A DNA stretch of 64,000 bases from Cacconaster sp045114175 (GCA_045114175.1 JBGUJZ010000021.1:24416-88415); one strand, 5' to 3'. Positions 35,556 through 44,416 are shown, numbered from the stretch's first letter. Notes: generated by a model not told the origin, from the sequence alone. A program made the numbers and translations.

Positions 35556-37357
35556 TTGCGGAAGAGGTGTTTGAATTCGTGGGCATAGAGCCGCGAGAGT
35601 CCCTCGCGGTTGCCGATTGCATCACCCACCACCAGCAACGTGGTGAGCGTCAGATTGTTCTCCCGGACGATACGGGCCAGGTCGCGGAGCTCGCCGCGGT
35701 AGATGCGCTCCTCTTTCCAGGTGAGCTTGTAGCAGGCGGCCACCGGGGTTTCGGGCGGATAGGCCTGCAGGAGTTCGGCCTGCACCTCCTCGGCGATGCC
35801 GGCACTCAGGTAGATGCACATCGTGCTGCGCGACTGGGCCAGCTTGTGCAGCTGTTCGCGCTCGGGCATCGGGGTACGCCCTTCGCCGCGGGTGAGAATG
35901 ATGGTCTGCACCTTCTCGGGGATGGTAAACTGCGAACGGAGCGCAGCTGCGGCGGCCTGGAACGCGGAAATGCCGGGCGTAATGTGGTACGACATCCCGT
36001 AGCGGTCAAAGAAGGCCATCTGCTCCTGGATGGCGCCGTAGAGGCACGGATCGCCGGTATGGAGGCGGACCACCAGCAGCCCGCGGTCGTAGTACTCCTT
36101 CATCAGCGCGAACTGCTCCTCGAGGTCCATCGAAGCGGAGCTGCGGACCTCGCAGCCGGGTTTGGCGCAGTGCGTAAGCTCTTCGGGGACCAGACTGCCG
36201 GCATAGAGAATCAGGTCGGCCGTCTCCAGGAAGCGCCGGCCGCGCACGGAGACCAGTTCCGGATCACCCGGGCCAGCCCCGACAATTTCGATATGGCCGC
36301 CGCGCACCGAAGTTGCCTCCTGCGCGAGGGCAAAAGTAAAGTTGGCATCGGCCTGCAGGCAACCCTTCTGTTTTTCAATCAACAGCGGTCCCATATGGGC
36401 ACTGCGCAGCGCAGCGGCTTCCGCCACCCCGGGGCAGCCGGTAACTTCCAGCGCCTTTTCGGAAGGGTTCGGAACGGGAATCTCCGCCAGCTCGGCGGCT
36501 TGCCAGATGCGTGATTCAGCCGGGGCAAATGCGGCCAACAACTCCTGCAGCAGCGGTTCTCCCTGCTTGAGGGCGATGGTAGAGACGCTCGCCACGCTCT
36601 CGGGCGCAAACCCGGCGTGGCGGATTTCCTCCGCGATATAGGCAGCGATGCCTGCAGGGTCGCATTGCTTGCGGCAGCCGAACCCCAGATGGAGCACCGG
36701 TGGGCAGAAGTGCAGCACGGCAAGGCCGGGAAAGTCTGGCATGACGAAGGGGGATACGGCAATCAGCAGCTCCGCGCCGGTCAAATCGAGCTTCGAGCGG
36801 TCCGTGCAGAGCGTCACGTGCTCGGGCAGGGTGCGCTCCAAGAAGGTGGCACCGGCGTCGCGCACCTCCAGCAGCAGCACCGTCGGGCGTTTCTGCACGA
36901 AGGCAAAGATGGCCCGGTTCATCTGCGCCGGGGCGGCACTGCATCGCCAGCCGAAGCGTTGGGCAAGGGTATCGAGCGCCCAGAGGCCTTCGTTGTCACT
37001 CTGCGTGGTGACAACTGCCTCAGCGCCAAGAATTTCAGCCAGCTCGCGGCTCAACTCATTGGCCCCGCCCAGATGGCCGGAGGCCACGGGGATCACGAAG
37101 CGTCCGGTAGAATCGATGCAGACCACCGCCGGATCGCTGTGCTTGCTCTTCAGCAGCGGTGCAATGCTGCGCACGCAAATACCCAGTGCCCCGATGAAGA
37201 CAAAAGCCCACTCTGCATCCCAGTGCGCCTTGAGGAACGGCCCGAGGGGGCCGGTCTCTGCCTTGGTATAGATATGGGACGGCTTGATGTGGCGGGCAAT
37301 ACTCTGCGCGAGCGGAATCGCCGATTCGGAAATCAATATGATAGCGGTCTCTTTCAT
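35552..37357 (-). CDS. Fusion of cobalt-precorrin-5A hydrolase (CbiG) and cobalt-precorrin-4 C11-methyltransferase (CbiF)
   Basis: 601 residues. CbiG, residues 1-about 340: WAFVFIGALGICVRSIAP, SGHLGGANELSRELAEILGAEAVVTTQSD and the C-terminal LGFGCRKQCDP. CbiF, residues about 354-601: VEIVGAGPGDPELVSVRG-type SAM pocket (here IEIVGAGPGDPELVSVRGRR), YAGSLV, VRLHTGDPCLYGAIQEQ and the C-terminal CYKLTWKEERIYRGELRDLA. CbiF methylates C11 and CbiG opens the ring-A lactone releasing acetaldehyde: consecutive steps fused. Both domains look complete. ATGA overlap with both neighbours' ends. Confidence 0.94.
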   Translation of the reverse strand: MKETAIILISESAIPLAQSIARHIKPSHIYTKAETGPLGPFLKAHWDAEWAFVFIGALGICVRSIAPLLKSKHSDPAVVCIDSTGRFVIPVASGHLGGANELSRELAEILGAEAVVTTQSDNEGLWALDTLAQRFGWRCSAAPAQMNRAIFAFVQKRPTVLLLEVRDAGATFLERTLPEHVTLCTDRSKLDLTGAELLIAVSPFVMPDFPGLAVLHFCPPVLHLGFGCRKQCDPAGIAAYIAEEIRHAGFAPESVASVSTIALKQGEPLLQELLAAFAPAESRIWQAAELAEIPVPNPSEKALEVTGCPGVAEAAALRSAHMGPLLIEKQKGCLQADANFTFALAQEATSVRGGHIEIVGAGPGDPELVSVRGRRFLETADLILYAGSLVPEELTHCAKPGCEVRSSASMDLEEQFALMKEYYDRGLLVVRLHTGDPCLYGAIQEQMAFFDRYGMSYHITPGISAFQAAAAALRSQFTIPEKVQTIILTRGEGRTPMPEREQLHKLAQSRSTMCIYLSAGIAEEVQAELLQAYPPETPVAACYKLTWKEERIYRGELRDLARIVRENNLTLTTLLVVGDAIGNREGLSRLYAHEFKHLFRK

Positions 37358-38553
37358 TCTGCTTTGAGGATTTCAATGGGATTGAAGGCATCTACGGCCA
37401 CATTCGTGGCGGAGGTAATCCGGCGTCCTACGGCCGTCACCGATTCACGGAAGAGCGCGCGGCTCTCTTCGGAAACACCGTTGAAGACAATCACGCCGCC
37501 CGGAAGCAACACCTCGTGGATGCGTTGCAGCATCTCGGGAAGGCGTCCGCCGTGGCCGCCGATGAAGACGGCATCCGGGGCCGGCAGGGCGCCCAGGTCC
37601 GCCTCCAGGAAGTCGCCGATATGCATTTCGATGCCGGGAGCGCCGAAACGGCGGGCATTGGTCCCCAGCAACGCTCGTCCCTCCTCGCGGATCTCAAAGG
37701 CGTTGATTGCCAGGTGCGGGAACTGCAACCGGGCCTCGATCGAGACCGAGCCTGTGCAGAAGCCGATGTCCCAGAAGGAGTGGCGGCCAGAGAGATCCAG
37801 CGCGCTCAGGGCGAGCAGCCGGTAGGGCATCTTGGTAATCATGTTCGGCCGTCCGGGCAGCCCCTCGAAGGCCGACTCGGGAATGCCGAAAGGCCGGGGA
37901 CGGACGGCGGTCCGCTCCAGAATGAAGCAATTTGGGAAACCGAAGGTCATTCCGGCCGCTTCGGCGAGGGATCCGCTCCAGAGGTGCTCCTCCTCCCGGT
38001 TGCCCAACGCCACGCCCACATGCAACCGGTAGTTGTCGTAACCGTATTCCAGCATGCGCGAAGCAGCAGCGGCGGGGGTCTTGACACGGTCGGTCAGGGC
38101 GCCGATCAGCGCCTCGCCGCGAATCAGTGCCGCGTCGAAATCATCCCACGGACGGCCGGTCAGCGAGACGCAGCGCATTCCGTGATAGTCCAGCAACAGC
38201 CGGTGCGAGAGCAACTGCAGCGAGTTGGGCGCGGGATAAACCACGATTTCGGCCTCCGGCAACCTGCGGCGAAGCGTATTGGCGAAGCCGAAGAAGAGCG
38301 GGTCGCCCGAGGCGAAAACCACCACCTCCGGGACGCCAGAGTATTGCTCAAAAACCGCATCCAGCGGCACGGTAATCTCAATCCAGCGGGCCCCTTCCGG
38401 CAGCAGGTGCTCCACAATCTCATGATGCCGCTTTCCGCCCGAAAAGACGCGCCCGGCCGCAATGGCTTCCTGCACCTGCGGCGGGAACCAGACGGCGCGG
38501 TCGTCGGTCATGCCAATGACGGTAAATTTCTGTTTATGAACGTTTTCAGACAT
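37354..38553 (-). CDS. cobL: Precorrin-6Y C5,15-methyltransferase / decarboxylase (CbiE-CbiT, CobL)
   Basis: 399 residues. CbiE part (residues 1-about 205): VFASGDPLFFGFANTLRRRLP and NSLQLLSHRLLLDYHGMRCVSLTGR. CbiT part (about 215-399): the motif-I loop DIGFCTGSVSIEARL binds SAM, with FIGGHGGRLPEMLQRIHEVLLPGGVIVFNGV later. It methylates C5 and C15 and decarboxylates the C12 acetate. The motif-I loop reads GFCTGS where GxGTGS is usual. Overlaps cbiH-cbiC by 8 nt. Confidence 0.94.
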   Translation of the reverse strand: MSENVHKQKFTVIGMTDDRAVWFPPQVQEAIAAGRVFSGGKRHHEIVEHLLPEGARWIEITVPLDAVFEQYSGVPEVVVFASGDPLFFGFANTLRRRLPEAEIVVYPAPNSLQLLSHRLLLDYHGMRCVSLTGRPWDDFDAALIRGEALIGALTDRVKTPAAAASRMLEYGYDNYRLHVGVALGNREEEHLWSGSLAEAAGMTFGFPNCFILERTAVRPRPFGIPESAFEGLPGRPNMITKMPYRLLALSALDLSGRHSFWDIGFCTGSVSIEARLQFPHLAINAFEIREEGRALLGTNARRFGAPGIEMHIGDFLEADLGALPAPDAVFIGGHGGRLPEMLQRIHEVLLPGGVIVFNGVSEESRALFRESVTAVGRRITSATNVAVDAFNPIEILKAE

Positions 38554-39955
38554 CGCGGCCCGGTTTGAGTGATTCAGCGTCGTTGAAACAGAGAATGGCG
38601 TTGGTCAGCGTAGCGGCCAGGTTGCTGCCGCCCTTGCGCCCCTCCACAATCAGCTTGGGAATAGCGCGGAACGGCTTGACCATCTGCTTGCTTTCGCGCA
38701 CATGCACGAATCCGACCGGAGCGGCAATGATACCGGCGGGATGGGCCGCGCCGCTGCGGATCAGCGCGCAGAGTTCCATCAGTGCGGTCGGCGCATTGCC
38801 GAAGACGAAGAGCGCATCGGGATGCTCCTCAACTGCCAGCCGGATACCGGCCTGTGTGCGGGTAATCCCTTTCTCCTCCGCGAGCGCAGCCGTGCGTTCG
38901 TCGGTGAGATAGCATTTTACCTCCACGCCCAGCCGCTGAAGCGCACCTTTGCGGATGCCGGAGGCAGCCATCGTCACATCGGTCACGATGGTCTTGATAC
39001 GTCCCTCCGCAAAGCCTGCGTACAAGGTCTCCACCGCCCCGTCGTCCACCTTCAGCAGCGATTCCATCTCGAAATCGGCCGTGGTATGGATGGCGTGGAG
39101 CAGCGCCCACTTCTTTCCGAGTGGAATCTCCGGATGGCGCAACTCCTTCTCGATAGTCCGGAAACTCTCGGTCATGATCTCCTGCCCAATCTTTCCGGCA
39201 CCCTGTCCACAGGTGGGGCGATAGTAGCCGCGCGGCGTAATAAACTTTCCATCAAATAGATAGGACTGAGAATTGCCAATCAGCACCACCGTAAACATAT
39301 CTACCTGCTCGGGGTCGAACTCCGCCAGTGTGGTGACGGTGACCTGCTGGTCGTCGCGTCCCGCCTGGCGGACATAACCCACCGGGGTTTCCGGGCTGCG
39401 GCGCTCCAGGAAGAGTTCCTGCAAGCGGTATAGCTGCCAATAACGGCCGTTGCTCTTGGGATTATAAACAGCAGTAATGAAATCCCCGTCCGCAGCAGCG
39501 ATGATCCGCCGCTCGATCTTGTCCCACGGGGTCATCAGATCGGAGAGCGAGATGATGCAGAGATCGTGGCCGATAGGCGCCCCCAGCAGCGAAGCGGCCT
39601 TCTGGAAGGCGCTGATGCCGGGCAGAACCTCAATCTCCACGTTGCTGCCGCGCTCGCGCTTCATCTCCCAGATGAGCGGAGCCATCCCGTAGATGCCTGC
39701 ATCGCCGGAACTCACCACGCAGACCGTTTTGCCCTGCTCAGCCTGCTCAAAGGCCATTTGGGCGCGCTCAATCTCGCGTTTCATGCCGGTATCCACACAC
39801 TCGCAACCGGACGCGACGTAGGGCTCGATGAACTGGAAATAATACTTGTAGCCGATGATGACGTCGCACTTGCGGACGGCCTCCAGCACCGCGGGCGTAA
39901 TGTCGCTCGCACTGCCCGGCCCGATGCCGGCTACGATGATGCGGGGAGTATTCAT
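38546..39955 (-). CDS. Fusion of cobalt-precorrin-3B C17-methyltransferase (CbiH/CobJ) and cobalt-precorrin-8 methylmutase (CbiC/CobH)
   Basis: 469 residues. CbiH, residues 1-about 245: IIVAGIGPGSASDITPAV, VCVVSSGDAGIYGMAPL and a Lys/Asn-rich C-terminal TAVYNPKSNGRYWQL. CbiC, residues about 262-455: the catalytic His lies in WALLHAIHTTADFEM; IVTDVTMAASGIRKG and APVGFVHVRESKQ follow. CbiH contracts the ring at C17 and CbiC moves a methyl from C11 to C12 near the end of the pathway, so non-consecutive steps are joined here. Confidence 0.93.
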   Translation of the reverse strand: MNTPRIIVAGIGPGSASDITPAVLEAVRKCDVIIGYKYYFQFIEPYVASGCECVDTGMKREIERAQMAFEQAEQGKTVCVVSSGDAGIYGMAPLIWEMKRERGSNVEIEVLPGISAFQKAASLLGAPIGHDLCIISLSDLMTPWDKIERRIIAAADGDFITAVYNPKSNGRYWQLYRLQELFLERRSPETPVGYVRQAGRDDQQVTVTTLAEFDPEQVDMFTVVLIGNSQSYLFDGKFITPRGYYRPTCGQGAGKIGQEIMTESFRTIEKELRHPEIPLGKKWALLHAIHTTADFEMESLLKVDDGAVETLYAGFAEGRIKTIVTDVTMAASGIRKGALQRLGVEVKCYLTDERTAALAEEKGITRTQAGIRLAVEEHPDALFVFGNAPTALMELCALIRSGAAHPAGIIAAPVGFVHVRESKQMVKPFRAIPKLIVEGRKGGSNLAATLTNAILCFNDAESLKPGRDV

Positions 39956-39958
39956 AAT

Positions 39959-40900
39959 TTACGGAGTTACAAAGAAATAGAAGATGGCGAACCGGATGGC
40001 TGCTACGGCGATCAGGGCGACGAGTTCGGCGCCGCGGCAGACGCGGACGCTGCGGCGCAAATCTTTGCGCGTCAGGGGCCGGTCGTTTTCGCCGATATAA
40101 GGTTTGACCACCTCTTCGCCGAAGTAGTCGTGCGGGCCGCCGAACCGGCAGTCCAGGATGGTGGCCAGTGCGGCCTCCGGATGGCCTGCATTGGGGCTCA
40201 GGTGCTTGCGGCCGTTATGGTATACTTGCGAAATCTGATGCAGGCGGCCGCTCACGAGCAGCATCAGGAAAGCCGTGATGCGCGCAGGAATCCAGCCGGC
40301 CACGTCGTCCAGCCGTGCGGCAAAGCAGCCGAAGCGGCGGTAGCGTTCGTTGCGGTAGCCGATCATCGAATCCAGGGTGTTGACCATCTTGTAGGCCACC
40401 ATTCCCGGCACGCCGCCGACGGCATACCAGAAGAGCGGGGCGATTACCCCGTCGTTCAGATTCTCTGCCAGCGTTTCAAGCGCGGCCGTGCGGACCTCCT
40501 GCTCGGTGAGGTTGGCCGTTTCGCGCCCCACGATGCGGGCCACCTGCGTGCGTCCCTCCTCCAGCGAGCGGTCCACCGCTTTGAAGACGGCGCGCACTTC
40601 GCGGATGAGTGTGGTGCCGGCCAGGCAGTAGAAGATCAGGAGCGCCTCAACGCCCATGCGCAGCCAGGGAGAGAGGCTGCCGCTGGCATCGCACAGGATC
40701 CAGGTTACGCCGAAGGCGGTCGCTACCAGCAAGATAGCCAACAGGGCACCTTTCAAACCGCGGCCGCGCCCCCGGTTCCAACGCTTCTCGCCGGCAGCGA
40801 TCAGTTTGCCGAACCCCACCACGGGGTGCGGCAACCAGGAAGGATCGCCAAAGAGGAAATCCATCACCCAGCCAATCAGCAAACTGTAAATCCGTGTCAT
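39959..40900 (-). CDS. cbiB: Adenosylcobinamide-phosphate synthase
   Basis: 313 residues from ATG 40900. A GTG at 40927 would overlap the upstream gene by 16 nt and is less likely. Four or more membrane segments, with LIGWVMDFLFGDPSWLPHPVVGFGKLI at the N-terminus and ETLAENLNDGVIAPLFWYAVGGVPGMVAYKMVNTLDSMIGY in the middle, both CbiB/CobD hallmarks. Attaches (R)-1-amino-2-propanol phosphate to adenosylcobyric acid at the inner membrane. The decarboxylase that supplies the aminopropanol is encoded just upstream. Confidence 0.95.
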   Translation of the reverse strand: MTRIYSLLIGWVMDFLFGDPSWLPHPVVGFGKLIAAGEKRWNRGRGRGLKGALLAILLVATAFGVTWILCDASGSLSPWLRMGVEALLIFYCLAGTTLIREVRAVFKAVDRSLEEGRTQVARIVGRETANLTEQEVRTAALETLAENLNDGVIAPLFWYAVGGVPGMVAYKMVNTLDSMIGYRNERYRRFGCFAARLDDVAGWIPARITAFLMLLVSGRLHQISQVYHNGRKHLSPNAGHPEAALATILDCRFGGPHDYFGEEVVKPYIGENDRPLTRKDLRRSVRVCRGAELVALIAVAAIRFAIFYFFVTP

Positions 40901-40911
40901 AGCGTTCAAAT

Positions 40912-41931
40912 CTATTGTGAAAGCCACTGCGAGAGGGCGGCCACGAGCGCGTCGTTCTCCGCCGGCGTCTGGGTGGCGATTCTGAAGTAATGGCCGTCGA
41001 GCCCCTCGAAGTTGGAGGCGTCGCGAATCAGGAGTCCGTGGCGCCGGGCCAGAGTATCTTTCAAATCGCAGGCACGGCCCTTTTCCAGGGCGGCCAGCAT
41101 AAAATGGGTTTGCGTCGGGCGGACGCTGACCCCGGGCAGCGCATCCAGCGCGGAGCGAAGCCGCTGGGTTTCAGCGAGCAGCGCATCCAGATCGATGGGA
41201 CCGGTTTCGGGGTGTTCAACCAGATAGAGCCCCGCCTCAACGGCCAGGGCATTCACCGACCAGGGCATCCGGCAGTCGCGGATCCGCTTCATCAGCGCCG
41301 CGGGCGCGGTCATATAACCGAGCCGGATTCCCGGCATCGCATAGCGCTTGGTCATCGAGTGCAGCAGGATGACGTTGGGATAGCGAAGCGCCTCCGCCGC
41401 TGAAAGCACGGGTTCGCGCGTGAAGAACTCATAGGAGGCGTCGACGACGAAAATCGTGTCGGGTTGCGCCAGAAAAAGCGAAGAGAGTTCTGCTTTGGAG
41501 AGAACGCGACCAGTGGGATTGTTGGGATTACAGATCCAGATTAGAGCTTGCGTGGAGGGAGCCGGCGAAGGACATTCCGGCAAGGCGGAACCCACTGAAT
41601 GACCGTGAAGTCGACACGCATCGGCATATTCATTGAAGGCCGGCTGGAAAATCGTGGAATGTGCACCGCGGAAGGCCATCGCCGTCAGGTAGATAGCCTC
41701 GGTGGCGCCGCTCGTCACGCAGACCGTTTCCGGGGTAATGTCCAACTTCTCAGCCAGCGCCCGCTCCAGGCGGTAAGGTTCCGGTTCCGGATAGTTCCGG
41801 ATGGCGGAAAGCCGCCCCTGCAGGTGCGTCAACAGCGGTTCCAACTCCACATGCGCATAGACATTGGAGCTGAAGTTGCTGCGGATCGGGCAGTCGTACC
41901 GGTATGCGTCGTCGCCGTGGCCCGTAATCAT
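40912..41931 (-). CDS. cobD: L-threonine-O-3-phosphate decarboxylase (CobD-type PLP enzyme)
   Basis: 339 residues, fold type I aminotransferase family. SSNVYAH, CVTSGATEAIYL, WICNPNNPTGRVLS and the PLP lysine Lys195 in SMTKRYAMPGIRLGY. Context between cbiP and cbiB makes the Salmonella CobD role (L-threonine phosphate to aminopropanol phosphate) most likely; histidinol-phosphate aminotransferase is the alternative for sequence alone. Residues about 113-127 (SVGSALPECPSPAPS) are encoded partly by a half copy of the palindromic repeat and sit in a surface linker before the ICNPNNPTG strand. Confidence 0.85.
   Translation of the reverse strand: MITGHGDDAYRYDCPIRSNFSSNVYAHVELEPLLTHLQGRLSAIRNYPEPEPYRLERALAEKLDITPETVCVTSGATEAIYLTAMAFRGAHSTIFQPAFNEYADACRLHGHSVGSALPECPSPAPSTQALIWICNPNNPTGRVLSKAELSSLFLAQPDTIFVVDASYEFFTREPVLSAAEALRYPNVILLHSMTKRYAMPGIRLGYMTAPAALMKRIRDCRMPWSVNALAVEAGLYLVEHPETGPIDLDALLAETQRLRSALDALPGVSVRPTQTHFMLAALEKGRACDLKDTLARRHGLLIRDASNFEGLDGHYFRIATQTPAENDALVAALSQWLSQ
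41561..41591. repeat. Palindromic coding repeat, half copy (copy C)
   Basis: GCCGGCGAAGGACATTCCGG plus CAAGGCGGAAC. At least 27 consecutive bases are shared with the left arm of copy A at 43828. The right arm is not recognisable downstream. It lies inside cobD in the same orientation as copies A and B relative to the gene. Confidence 0.75.
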
Positions 41932-43421
41932 TTGCGCTCCTCCGTTAAAATGCGATAGACAGCCGGGATGTCCACATACTTGCGGACGTGGGCGGCCAGA
42001 AGGTCATATTGGCGCTCCTTGAAGACCCGCGGATCCTCCGCCGGTGCATTCGCGGAGAACTGGTCTGCAAAGGGTTGCAGCAGGTAGTCAATAAAAGCAG
42101 GATTGTCCAGAATACCGTGGATATAGGTTCCCAGGCAATTGCTCACGCGGAAGCCGTCTTCGGTGCCGTCGGCAAGGCGGTTCAGCACCGTAGCCTTCGC
42201 GCCGGGCAGCAGCGTCGTGCGTCCCATATGGATCTCATACCCTGCAAGTTCCGGACTTCCGGAAGTCAGGGTAAAACGGACCTGCCGTGTAACCTTTTCA
42301 TGGGTCAGCGCGGTCTCCACAGGCAGCAGGCCCAGACCGGGAACGGATTCTGCAGGGCCTTCCACGTGGTCGGGATCGCTGACCATCGAGCCCATCATCT
42401 GATAACCGCCGCAAATGCCCAGGACGGTAGCCCCGCGACGGGCGGCACGCAAGATAGCTTCGGCCACACCGCTCCGGCGCAGCGTCAGCAGATCGTCGAT
42501 CGTGCTCTTGCTGCCGGGAATCAGGATGATATCCGCCCGGGAGAGTTCATCGACGTTGTCCGTATAAAAGAGATGGATGCGCTCATCGCGCTCCAGTGCA
42601 TCAAAATCGGTAAAGTTGCTGATGTGGCGCAGCAGAACCACGGCCAGGTTGACCTTTCCCTGCTCGGCGTGGAAGGATTTGCCGGAGAGGGCTACCGAAT
42701 CCTCCGCCTCGATATGGATGTCATCGAAATAGGGAACCACGCCCAGCACGGGTATGCCGCACCGTTCTTCCAGCATCCGGCGGCCCTCCTCGAAGAGTCG
42801 CAAATCGCCGCGGAACTTATTGATAATAATACCCTTGACCAGTGCCCGATCTTCCGGAGGCAACAACATCAGTGAGCCATAGACACTCGCAAAAACACCG
42901 CCCCGGTCGATATCGCCCACCAGCAGAATGTCCGCACCGGCGTGGCGGGCCATCGGAATATTGACCAGATCCGAATCACGCAGGTTGATCTCGGCCAGCG
43001 AGCCCGCCCCCTCCATCACGATGGGGTTAAAGCGCACCGCAAGCCGGTCGTACGCCGCATTGACTGCCGCACGCAGGGGTTCCCGCCCCTCCTTTCGGAA
43101 ATAATCGTAGGCGTCCTGATTGCCGATCGGACGGCCATTCAGCACCAGCTGCGAGGTGTGGTCGCTCTGCGGTTTGAGCAGCAGCGGATTCATGTCGGTA
43201 TGGCAAGGGATGCCCGCCGCCTCGGCCTGCACCGCCTGGGCGCGGCCGATCTCCAGTCCTTCGGGCGTGGCGTAGGAGTTCAGCGCCATATTCTGCGCCT
43301 TGAAGGGCGCGGGCGCATATCCATCCTGCAGAAAGATGCGGCACAGTGCCGTGGCGAGGACACTTTTGCCCACGTCGCTGCCGGTTCCGGCCAGCATCAC
43401 GGGATGGAGACGGGGCTTCAT
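41928..43421 (-). CDS. cbiP: Cobyric acid synthase
   Basis: 497 residues. N-terminal ATP-binding VMLAGTGSDVGKSVLATALCR with KAQNMALNSY, then the class I glutamine amidotransferase half: nucleophile Cys in VLGICGGYQMMG, catalytic His in CLGTYIHGILDN, and GYEIHMGRT. Amidates side chains b, d, e and g of adenosylcobyrinate a,c-diamide using glutamine and ATP. Overlaps both neighbours by 4 nt. Confidence 0.96.
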   Translation of the reverse strand: MKPRLHPVMLAGTGSDVGKSVLATALCRIFLQDGYAPAPFKAQNMALNSYATPEGLEIGRAQAVQAEAAGIPCHTDMNPLLLKPQSDHTSQLVLNGRPIGNQDAYDYFRKEGREPLRAAVNAAYDRLAVRFNPIVMEGAGSLAEINLRDSDLVNIPMARHAGADILLVGDIDRGGVFASVYGSLMLLPPEDRALVKGIIINKFRGDLRLFEEGRRMLEERCGIPVLGVVPYFDDIHIEAEDSVALSGKSFHAEQGKVNLAVVLLRHISNFTDFDALERDERIHLFYTDNVDELSRADIILIPGSKSTIDDLLTLRRSGVAEAILRAARRGATVLGICGGYQMMGSMVSDPDHVEGPAESVPGLGLLPVETALTHEKVTRQVRFTLTSGSPELAGYEIHMGRTTLLPGAKATVLNRLADGTEDGFRVSNCLGTYIHGILDNPAFIDYLLQPFADQFSANAPAEDPRVFKERQYDLLAAHVRKYVDIPAVYRILTEERK

Positions 43422-44059
43422 TTTCGCTCACGTTTATAGGTGAAGGCATTCCAGCGCTCTTCGGGCCAATTCTGGCGGGCCAGATCCCAGCGGGCCATCA
43501 CGAAGAGAAGGTCGGACAAACGATTGATATACTGAAGAATGGCTTCAGGCAGCGGATCTTGGCGATGAAGCGTCCAAAGCTGGCGCTCCGCGCGACGGCA
43601 GACGGCGCGGGCCAACTGCAGTTCCGCGGCAAGCGGCGTTCCGCCCGGGAGCAGAAAATGGCTGTTCTCCCCTGCTGCCTCCGTGAAGGCATCAATCTGC
43701 GCCTCAATGGCCGGTACCAGATCCTCCGGCAACTTGTTGGGATTCTCCGTGCGCTTGGCCGCCGGCGTCGCCACCTGGCTCATGATCGCCATCAGATTAT
43801 TCTGGACGGTATGGAGCAAGGCATCGACCGGCGAAGGACATTCCGGCAAGGCGGGACTTTCCCGGCAGGGCTTGCCTGTCCCGCCGGACGGATGTCCGAA
43901 GCCGGCGAAAGCAGCCCGAACCACGCCCAGATGACAATTCAGCTCGTCGAGGGTGCCGTTCGCCTCGATTCGGATGTCGTCCTTCGGGACGCGGGTGCCG
44001 CCGTGAATGCCGGTGGTACCCCGGTCCCCTGATTTGGTGTAAATACGTCGCGTTGCCAT
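43418..44059 (-). CDS. pduO: ATP:cob(I)alamin adenosyltransferase, PduO type
   Basis: 213 residues. RIYTKSGDRGTTG binds the ATP phosphates, IEANGTLDELNCHLG and the C-terminal INRLSDLLFVMAR are the family's remaining signatures. Transfers the adenosyl group to Co(I) corrinoid. Residues about 52-79, between the first two helices, are a Gly/Pro/Cys-rich insertion coded entirely by palindromic repeat copy A; relatives have a short loop here. A -7 box 4 nt ahead of the ATG hints at an internal, perhaps leaderless, promoter. Confidence 0.92.
   Translation of the reverse strand: MATRRIYTKSGDRGTTGIHGGTRVPKDDIRIEANGTLDELNCHLGVVRAAFAGFGHPSGGTGKPCRESPALPECPSPVDALLHTVQNNLMAIMSQVATPAAKRTENPNKLPEDLVPAIEAQIDAFTEAAGENSHFLLPGGTPLAAELQLARAVCRRAERQLWTLHRQDPLPEAILQYINRLSDLLFVMARWDLARQNWPEERWNAFTYKRERK
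43828..43906. repeat. Palindromic coding repeat, copy A (most complete)
   Basis: CCGGC-GAAGGACATT-CCGGCAAGGCGGGAC, a 20-nt centre with CCCGGCAGGGC, GTCCCGCCGGACGG-ATGTCCGAA-GCCGGC. The two halves pair over most of their length. It shares the inner blocks with copy B and the whole left arm with copy C. It lies wholly inside pduO and is translated in frame. Confidence 0.82.
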
Positions 44060-44063
44060 ACCA

Positions 44064-44071
44064 CAAAAATA
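44064..44071 (-). promoter_or_regulatory. Possible internal -7 box ahead of pduO
   Basis: TATTTTTG on the minus strand preceded by CGATTTTTGCG, in the only notable gap (24 nt) of this part of the run. It resembles the secA box. It ends 4 nt before the pduO ATG. Confidence 0.35.
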
Positions 44072-44083
44072 CGCAAAAATCGG

Positions 44084-44416
44084 TTATTCGGGAATATAGA
44101 TGATCTCTCCGTTTTCCAGTTCGTAGGCGATTCCTACGCGGCGGCCGAGCCGTCCGTTCTCCTGAGGATTCTCATCCGGGGTATAACGCTTGATGACGCC
44201 ACCCTCGCGCACGACGATCTCCATGTCGGCCTTTCCGGGATTCTTGATCATCGTAAAGTCCTGCTTCGAAAAGATTTCCGACATGTTGAACCGCGCCACG
44301 AGCGCCACCATCAGCGCCACGGCGAAGACCATCGCCACGTCGAAGAGGTTGGCGACGGTCGATACGGGATCGACGTCTCCCTCGCTGTGCAGCAAGCGGT
44401 TTCTATTCTTTCTCAT
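44084..44416 (-). CDS. DUF2149 membrane protein, ExbD-like arrangement (HmuV-like)
   Basis: 110 residues with one membrane segment (residues about 21-43, VANLFDVAMVFAVALMVALVA) that carries Asp26, placed as in ExbD/TolR where the membrane Asp conducts protons. A short soluble domain follows (EIVVREGGVIKRY, VGIAYELENGEIIYIP). DUF2149 is the family annotation. In Porphyromonas gingivalis the heme locus hmuYRSTUV ends in the same set. It overlaps the MotA/TolQ-like gene by 14 nt. ExbD-like function is inference. Confidence 0.8.
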   Translation of the reverse strand: MRKNRNRLLHSEGDVDPVSTVANLFDVAMVFAVALMVALVARFNMSEIFSKQDFTMIKNPGKADMEIVVREGGVIKRYTPDENPQENGRLGRRVGIAYELENGEIIYIPE

